Positions 58,281-64,000 of a stretch of 64,000 nucleotides of DNA are shown here, piece by piece. Position 1 is the stretch's first letter; each line of letters opens with the position of its first letter. The translations under genes and the position numbers were made by a program. Under the pieces are notes generated by a model. That model saw nothing but the letters and a program-made list of their open reading frames with translations. It made no database searches and had not been told where the DNA came from. Origin of the DNA: a bacterium (GTDB taxonomy: Bacteria; Verrucomicrobiota; Verrucomicrobiia; Limisphaerales; UBA11358); contig JAKALA010000009.1 in the NCBI GenBank assembly GCA_021813325.1, forward strand, positions 18,334 to 82,333. The letters are read 5' to 3'.

Positions 58281-59510
58281 ATGCCAACGCCAAAATCCGC
58301 GTTCACGCGCCGCAATTTCCTGCGCCACGCCGTCATCGCACCGGTGGGCGTGGCCTTGGCGCCAACCTTGGTGGCGCGGGCGGATGATGCGGCATCCGCT
58401 TCGGATGCGACTACGGTGCCCGTGCCGACCCGCAAGCTCGGCCGGAATGGGCCGCCGGTGAGCATGTTGATTTTTGGCGGCGACATGCCGGCCTACAGCC
58501 CTGACTTTCTCGACATCGGCTGGTCCATGGGCATCCGCTATTTTGATACCGCCTCGCGTTATGGGAACGGGAATGACGAAACCAAAGTTGCCCAATGGCT
58601 GACCAAATATCCCGAGCGTCGCAAAGAATTATTCCTCGTTTCCAAAGATCATCCGCGAGAAGGCCCGGAGCAATTGCTGGAGATGATCGACCAGCGATTG
58701 GAACGCTGCAAAACCAGTTACCTCGACCTTTATTTCATTCACGGCATCAATCCGCGCGAATACGGCGAGGCTTCGTTGGATTGGCCGAAGAGCGACGCCT
58801 TTAAAAAGGTGGCCGAAAAATTGAAAAGTTCCGGCAAGGTCAAGCTGGTGGGTTTTTCCTGCCACGATGACCAGTGCGTCAAATACATGAATGCCGCGGC
58901 GGAAGGCGGTTTTCTCGATGCCATCATGATCAAATACACGCCATTCTTTGAAAAGGGCGGCGACTTTGACCAGGCACTCGATGCCTGTCATAAAGCCGGC
59001 CTGGGCATTGTGGCCATGAAAACGTTGCGCAACGCTGGCGATGCGCCCAAACGCCTGCCTGAATTTGAAAAGCTGGGTCTCACCACGCATCAGGCATTGT
59101 TGCAGGCAAACTGGAGCGACCCCCGAATTTCCGCAGTCTGCAACCGCATGGAAAATGTGGACCAGATCCAGTCCAGTGTGGCGGCGATTCGCAGCTATAA
59201 AGGACCGCTGAAATTGGCCCATTTGGAACTGCTGAAGGAAACCCTCATGACCGGCCGCCGCGCCATGTGCCCCGGTTGTCCGGCCTGCAATCAAAGCGGA
59301 ACCGAAGTCGAGCTTGCCTTTTCCGACATCTCCCGTTACGTGATGTATTACGAACAAGACGGCAACCCACAGGCGCGAGACTTGTATCACCAACTGCCCC
59401 CGGCGCATCGCCACGCGTCGTCTGTTGATCTGGAAGCCCTCCGCAAGGCGTGCCATTTCAAAACAGATTATCCGGAAATCTTCCGCCGCGCCCAACGCTA
59501 CTTTGCCTGA
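58281..59510 (+). CDS. Tat-exported aldo/keto reductase, tandem paralogue
   Basis: FTRRNFLRHAVIAPVGVALAP; strongly similar to the preceding protein throughout; CPGCPAC motif. Confidence 0.85.
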   Translation: MPTPKSAFTRRNFLRHAVIAPVGVALAPTLVARADDAASASDATTVPVPTRKLGRNGPPVSMLIFGGDMPAYSPDFLDIGWSMGIRYFDTASRYGNGNDETKVAQWLTKYPERRKELFLVSKDHPREGPEQLLEMIDQRLERCKTSYLDLYFIHGINPREYGEASLDWPKSDAFKKVAEKLKSSGKVKLVGFSCHDDQCVKYMNAAAEGGFLDAIMIKYTPFFEKGGDFDQALDACHKAGLGIVAMKTLRNAGDAPKRLPEFEKLGLTTHQALLQANWSDPRISAVCNRMENVDQIQSSVAAIRSYKGPLKLAHLELLKETLMTGRRAMCPGCPACNQSGTEVELAFSDISRYVMYYEQDGNPQARDLYHQLPPAHRHASSVDLEALRKACHFKTDYPEIFRRAQRYFA

Positions 59511-59555
59511 ACCCGATGAAACCGGCTCCGCGTCCCGCGCGTCTTTTTGTGTAAA

Positions 59556-60734
59556 ATGCCGACCAACCAGAAATACGGAGCCGGTGGCCGCAAAGTTTTC
59601 GTTCGCACCCGCGTGCCCAACGCGGAGCGTGTCGCCAGCGTCATCATTCTGCTTCTGGTTGCGGTTATTGGCTGGGCCATTTATCACAAAGGAAAGAGAT
59701 TTGATCCCAACCGCTACGCCGTCCGCACCGATGCGCTCAAATCCACCATCGCCGCCGTGGCTGGCAAAGCGGGAACGGTTCCGACCGAAGTTGGCGTTGC
59801 CTCAACCATCCCGGCCAAAACCGCGACCGCCGAAGCCGCACCCTCCGGCGCGTTGAACGAGGACAGTTCGGCAGAAAGCAGTTCGGACGGTCACGATGCC
59901 GCGCCAAAGCCGGCGACGAAAGGCCAGCCGTTGGAACTCACGCTGGCGGGAACCAAGCCGATGGGCGACACCGAATTTTACAATTCCGACAACCTCTACG
60001 AAAAAATTGACGGGCGCGCTCCGGCCTACCAAAACTTCAACGTCCAGATGTTGCGTTGCCGGTCGTTTGCGGTGAACGCCGCACCGGGAAGTTACGTGGA
60101 TGTTTACGAATATCAATTCGACAGTCCGGTGGACGCCTTCGGCATGTTTTCCATGGAGCGTGATCCCAATGGCAAGCCGCTCACGAACGTGCCCGACGGT
60201 TATTCCGGAGAAATGGGCTACTTCTTCCGGCAAGGCGCCGTTTACGTTCAAATCATCGCCTCCGACACCAAGCCCGCGACACTCGCCATTGCCAAAAGCA
60301 TCGCTGACATTCGCGCCAAAGATTTGCCCGTCAACGATGCCGGCCTGGCCGGACGCCGCAAGTTGCCTGCGGACGGATTAATCAGCGACAGCGTGTCATT
60401 CGTTCCGGAAAATGCCCAGGGGCAGTCCACCTTCAAAGACGTCTTCCAGGCAAAATATAAATTTGAAGGCAGTGAACTGCCGTTCTTTATCATGGTGGCT
60501 GCGACTGAAGAATCCGAAAAAGCATGGTCAGCCTATCAAGCGTTTTGCAGTCGTTTTGGCAAGCTGGAAAATCTGGCCGATGTCAACGGCGGCAAAATGT
60601 TCACCGCCCAGGTGTTTGGCAAATGGAAGGTGGCTTATCTGCGCGACGGCGAACTGGGCGGCGTCTTCGATGCCGCCGATGCGGTCAAAGCCCGGTCATT
60701 CGTGGAAAAGTATTTGCGCGGCGAGATAAAGTGA
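59556..60734 (+). CDS. Membrane-anchored DUF6599-like protein
   Basis: N-terminal TM; NLYEKIDGRAPAYQNFNVQMLRCRSF..., YEYQFDSPVDAFGMFSMERDP typical of this family as I recall it. Confidence 0.6.
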   Translation: MPTNQKYGAGGRKVFVRTRVPNAERVASVIILLLVAVIGWAIYHKGKRFDPNRYAVRTDALKSTIAAVAGKAGTVPTEVGVASTIPAKTATAEAAPSGALNEDSSAESSSDGHDAAPKPATKGQPLELTLAGTKPMGDTEFYNSDNLYEKIDGRAPAYQNFNVQMLRCRSFAVNAAPGSYVDVYEYQFDSPVDAFGMFSMERDPNGKPLTNVPDGYSGEMGYFFRQGAVYVQIIASDTKPATLAIAKSIADIRAKDLPVNDAGLAGRRKLPADGLISDSVSFVPENAQGQSTFKDVFQAKYKFEGSELPFFIMVAATEESEKAWSAYQAFCSRFGKLENLADVNGGKMFTAQVFGKWKVAYLRDGELGGVFDAADAVKARSFVEKYLRGEIK

Positions 60735-60755
60735 ATAGGTTTGCTTACAACAAAT

Positions 60756-61757
60756 ATGAGCGCCACAAATCCAAATGAACCTTCGGTCAGCCGCCGCGAA
60801 TTTCTGATGCGCCTGGGCATCACGGGCGCGCTCGTGGCCGGAGCCGGAGCCGCTGGCTACAAACTTTGGCAGCCAAAACATTTTGTCCCCGGCTTTGAAA
60901 AAGAAAAAGGGCTTCAGCTCAAAAGCTATGCGCCGGATCCGAGCAAGCTGCTGCCGTCGCTGTCCATCGCCCACGGCACGGAACACGAGAAGACCATCCG
61001 TGCCGCGCTGGGCGCCCTCGGCGGCATGGAACGCTTCGTCAAGCATGGCGACGTGGTGATGATCAAGCCGAACGTTGCCTTTGACCGCCCGCCGGCACTT
61101 GCCGCCACGACGCATCCTGACGCGCTGCGCACCGTGGCCAAGTTATGTTTTGAGGCCGGAGCAAGCAAAGTCATCGTGGCCGATAATCCGATCAATTCGC
61201 CGACCGGCTGTTTTTTCAAAAGCGGGCTTACCGCCGTCGCGTCCGACATGAATCTGGATTTGATGTATCCGGAGACGAATTCATTTTCGCCGCTGTCCAT
61301 GGACGGCGAGGTTCTAAAGGAATGGACCTTCTTCAGCACGCCCTTCAAGAAGGCCACCAAAGTGATTGGTCTGGCTCCCTGCAAAGATCACAACCTCTGC
61401 CACGCTTCCATGACCACCAAGAATTGGTATGGTTTGCTGGGCGGACGCCGCAATCAATTTCATCAATATATTCACAGCATTGTCTCCGACTTTGCATTGA
61501 TGATGAAGCCAACCCTCGTCATTCTCGACGGCATAAACGTTTTGAAGAGTAACGGGCCTACGGGTGGTCGCCTCTCCGATGTGAAGACGATGAACACGAT
61601 TGTCGCCGGCACCGATATGATTTCCGTGGATGCCTACGGCTATGAGCATTTGCTGGAACGCGATCTCGCCGAGCTGACCTATCTCCACAAGGCGCAGGAG
61701 CGCGGCTTGGGCAACATCAATTGGAAAGACACGAATTACAAAGAGGTGACAGCGTGA
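60756..61757 (+). CDS. Tat-exported DUF362 domain protein
   Basis: SRREFLMRLGITGALVAGAGAAGY; MIKPNVAFDRPPALAATTHPDALRTVAKLCFEAGASKVIVADNP. Confidence 0.8.
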   Translation: MSATNPNEPSVSRREFLMRLGITGALVAGAGAAGYKLWQPKHFVPGFEKEKGLQLKSYAPDPSKLLPSLSIAHGTEHEKTIRAALGALGGMERFVKHGDVVMIKPNVAFDRPPALAATTHPDALRTVAKLCFEAGASKVIVADNPINSPTGCFFKSGLTAVASDMNLDLMYPETNSFSPLSMDGEVLKEWTFFSTPFKKATKVIGLAPCKDHNLCHASMTTKNWYGLLGGRRNQFHQYIHSIVSDFALMMKPTLVILDGINVLKSNGPTGGRLSDVKTMNTIVAGTDMISVDAYGYEHLLERDLAELTYLHKAQERGLGNINWKDTNYKEVTA

Positions 61758-61809
61758 GCACTGGCCGCTTGCGAGTCATAAGTCACCGGCGTAATTTTTA
61801 TTGAATTTT

Positions 61810-62013
61810 ATGTTGCGAGACGAACAAGCCAGCCCGGAACAATTGGCGATATTTCGGTCAATGACGCCCCAGCAGCGCTGGCACGCCGCGCGTCGGCTGT
61901 ATTGGACTGTGCGCCGGCACAAGGCGGCTTTTGTTCGGAGCCAACATCCTGGTTGGCCGGAAGAACAGGTCGCCGCCGCCGTTCTGGAAATCTTCTCTCA
62001 TGTCCGAACCTGA
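61810..62013 (+). CDS. Small conserved-looking protein upstream of nucleotidyltransferase
   Basis: 67-70 aa ORF (FRSMTPQQRWHAARRLYWTVRRHKAAFVRSQHPGWPEEQVAAAVLEIFSH) overlapping the next gene by 14 nt. Confidence 0.6.
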   Translation: MLRDEQASPEQLAIFRSMTPQQRWHAARRLYWTVRRHKAAFVRSQHPGWPEEQVAAAVLEIFSHVRT

Positions 62014-62560
62014 TCTCATTGAATTGTTCGTTCAGCCGCTGAATCAGGCGGGCATCCGCTATCTCGTCAGCGGCAGCGTGGCGGCGACGCTTTACGGCGA
62101 ACCGCGTGTAACTCACGATATTGATTTTGTGATTTTCCCGCGCGCGGATGACGCATCGCGCTTGGCGGCGATTTTTCCTCCGTCGCAATTCTATGTTCCG
62201 CCAACCGCCGTCCTTCTTCAGGAAGTGGCGCGGGAAAGTCGCGGTCACTTTAATGTCGTCCATTCGGGCTCTGGATTAAAAGCCGATTTCTACGCCGCGG
62301 GTCGCGAGGATTTGCACGCGTGGGCGTTTCGCAATGCCCGCAAATATGCTGTTGACGAAACCTCCGTCAGCCTTGCGCCGCCGGAATATGTCATGATCCG
62401 AAAGTTGGAATACTACCGGGAAGGCCATTCTGAAAAACATTTACGCGACATTCGGGCAATGTTGGCTGTGTCCAACGAACTGATTGATCGCGCCATTTTA
62501 CAAGATTGGATCGCGCGACTGAATTTAAAAACTGAATGGGATTTATGCCAGACGCCATGA
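62000..62560 (+). CDS. Nucleotidyltransferase-fold protein
   Basis: IRYLVSGSVAATLYGEPRVTHDIDFVIFPRADD (GS...DxD motif); stop overlaps the next start (ATGA). Confidence 0.7.
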   Translation: MSEPDLIELFVQPLNQAGIRYLVSGSVAATLYGEPRVTHDIDFVIFPRADDASRLAAIFPPSQFYVPPTAVLLQEVARESRGHFNVVHSGSGLKADFYAAGREDLHAWAFRNARKYAVDETSVSLAPPEYVMIRKLEYYREGHSEKHLRDIRAMLAVSNELIDRAILQDWIARLNLKTEWDLCQTP

Positions 62561-64000
62561 AAAACCTTCTCAAGCTCCGCAACGTCCGGCGCGTGGCGCA
62601 GGTGTTTTTCTTCACGCTGTTTCTGTTCTTTGTCTTCGTCACCGACTTGCGCTATCTCAAGGGCTATCCGGTGTCGCTGTTTCTCGAACTCGATCCGCTC
62701 GTCGCGTTCGCCACGGCCATCACCACGCACACGGTCTATATGGGGCTGCTGTGGAGTCTGCTGCTGATCATCCCGACGCTGCTGTTCGGGCGGATTTTCT
62801 GCAACTGGATTTGTCCCTACGGCATCTTGCATCACTTCACCGGCTGGCTGCTCGGCAAACGCCGCGCGGAGGAACGCGAGCGCATCGAGGCCAACCGCTA
62901 CAAAAAAATGTATTCGCTGAAATACGTCATCCTCATCGCGATGATTGTCGGCGCGCTTTGCCACACGCTGCAAATCGGCTGGCTCGATCCCATTTGTCTG
63001 TTTCACCGCTCCATGAGCGTGGTGATTTTGCCGATGATCAACCTTTTTTTCCCGTCGTCGGTTTATGTGCGGCAATACTTCCACGTCGGCGCATGGGTCA
63101 TCGGTTTCATGCTGCTGTTTCTTGTCGGCATGAACGTCGTCATTCCGCGCTTTTTCTGCCGCGTGCTGTGTCCGCTCGGCGCGTTTCTCGGCACGCTGTC
63201 CACGGCGGCGCTCTGGCGCATTGACCGCGACCCCACGAAATGCGTGGACTGCGATCTCTGTCTGAAAAGCTGCGAAGGCGCGTCCGACCCGCACACGCAA
63301 CTCCGCAAGAGCGAATGTTTCGTCTGCTTCAACTGCATCGAGGACTGCCCGGAGGACGCGATTTCGTTCAAGTTTTTGCCGAAGCTGGAGCGCGAGATCA
63401 GCGCCCCGGTCGTGCCCGCGCGGCGCGCGTTTCTTGGCACACTGATTGGACTGGGATTTTACGCTTTTGCCCGCACTTCCGGCGCCAGCGACCGCAACTA
63501 CAGCAAAAAAGTCATCCGCCCGCCCGGCTCCGTGGAGGAAAAGGATTTTCTCGACCGCTGCATCAAATGCGACCAGTGCATCCGCACTTGCCCCACCAAC
63601 GTGTTGCAGCCCGCAGTGCTCGAAGCCGGCCTTGAAGGCATCTGGACCCCGATCCTCAATATGAAGCTCGGGTCGTGCGACGTGAACTGCACGTTGTGCG
63701 GACAGGTTTGTCCCACCGGCGCGATTCAACGCATTTCCATCGAAGAAAAGACCGGCACCGGCCCGTTTGCAAAAGAAGGACCGATCAAGCTGGGCACCGC
63801 GTTTTACGATCGCGGCCGCTGCCTGCCCTGGGCCATGGAAACACCGTGCGTGGTCTGCGAGGAAGTTTGCCCTGTGTCGCCCAAGGCGATTTACTCGCGC
63901 GAAGTGACCATCACCAAGCGCGACGGCAATCCCATCACGCTGCGGCGGCCGTATGTGGACCCGGCGTTGTGCATCGGCTGCGGCATCTGCGAACACGAAT
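62557..64000 (+). CDS. NapH/NapG-like membrane polyferredoxin, C-terminus cut by window edge
   Basis: Own translation (absent from ORF track): TM segments with CNWICPYG and CRVLCPLG, CVDCDLCLKSC, CFNCIEDCPEDAI, then RRAFLGTLIGLGFYAFA and several more ferredoxin motifs (CIKCDQCIRTCP, CTLCGQVCP, CVVCEEVCP, CIGCGIC). Confidence 0.88.
   Translation, partial: MKNLLKLRNVRRVAQVFFFTLFLFFVFVTDLRYLKGYPVSLFLELDPLVAFATAITTHTVYMGLLWSLLLIIPTLLFGRIFCNWICPYGILHHFTGWLLGKRRAEERERIEANRYKKMYSLKYVILIAMIVGALCHTLQIGWLDPICLFHRSMSVVILPMINLFFPSSVYVRQYFHVGAWVIGFMLLFLVGMNVVIPRFFCRVLCPLGAFLGTLSTAALWRIDRDPTKCVDCDLCLKSCEGASDPHTQLRKSECFVCFNCIEDCPEDAISFKFLPKLEREISAPVVPARRAFLGTLIGLGFYAFARTSGASDRNYSKKVIRPPGSVEEKDFLDRCIKCDQCIRTCPTNVLQPAVLEAGLEGIWTPILNMKLGSCDVNCTLCGQVCPTGAIQRISIEEKTGTGPFAKEGPIKLGTAFYDRGRCLPWAMETPCVVCEEVCPVSPKAIYSREVTITKRDGNPITLRRPYVDPALCIGCGICEHE

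Overview
The window looks like a chromosomal segment from a PVC-group bacterium, probably Verrucomicrobia/Pedosphaera-like. That placement rests on gene content and style only; no search was run. Coding density is high, mostly on the minus strand. Recognisable content: a chaperone-usher fimbrial locus (usher truncated by the left edge); a minor-pseudopilin trio; mtnA; a dnaX-ybaB-recR cluster with the SRP RNA (ffs) beside it; skp/ompH, an SBBP-repeat protein, bamA and dnaB; an OPT transporter; rsmE, dnaJ and grpE; two ECF sigma/putative anti-sigma modules; two DUF2723-like membrane proteins with TPR tails; glycosyltransferases; dapF; ilvB and ilvD; ispG and rseP; and a right-hand cluster of Tat-exported aldo/keto reductases, DUF6599-like and DUF362-like proteins and a NapH/NapG-like polyferredoxin cut by the right edge. 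Most noteworthy: (1) a short leader ORF (MFKNRSQVVLLVVVIDAAAGAC) followed by an intrinsic terminator just upstream of ilvB, a classic-looking branched-chain amino-acid attenuator missing from the ORF track; (2) an oversized IlvD with an internal NTF2/SnoaL-like segment; (3) the Tat/Fe-S aldo-keto reductase cluster with a NapH-NapG-type fusion and an embedded small-protein/nucleotidyltransferase pair; (4) a long structured leader between two divergent fimbrial-like genes with a weak resemblance to c-di-GMP riboswitches. Remnants of IS630-like and IS200-like transposases and a decayed MFS transporter are also present.
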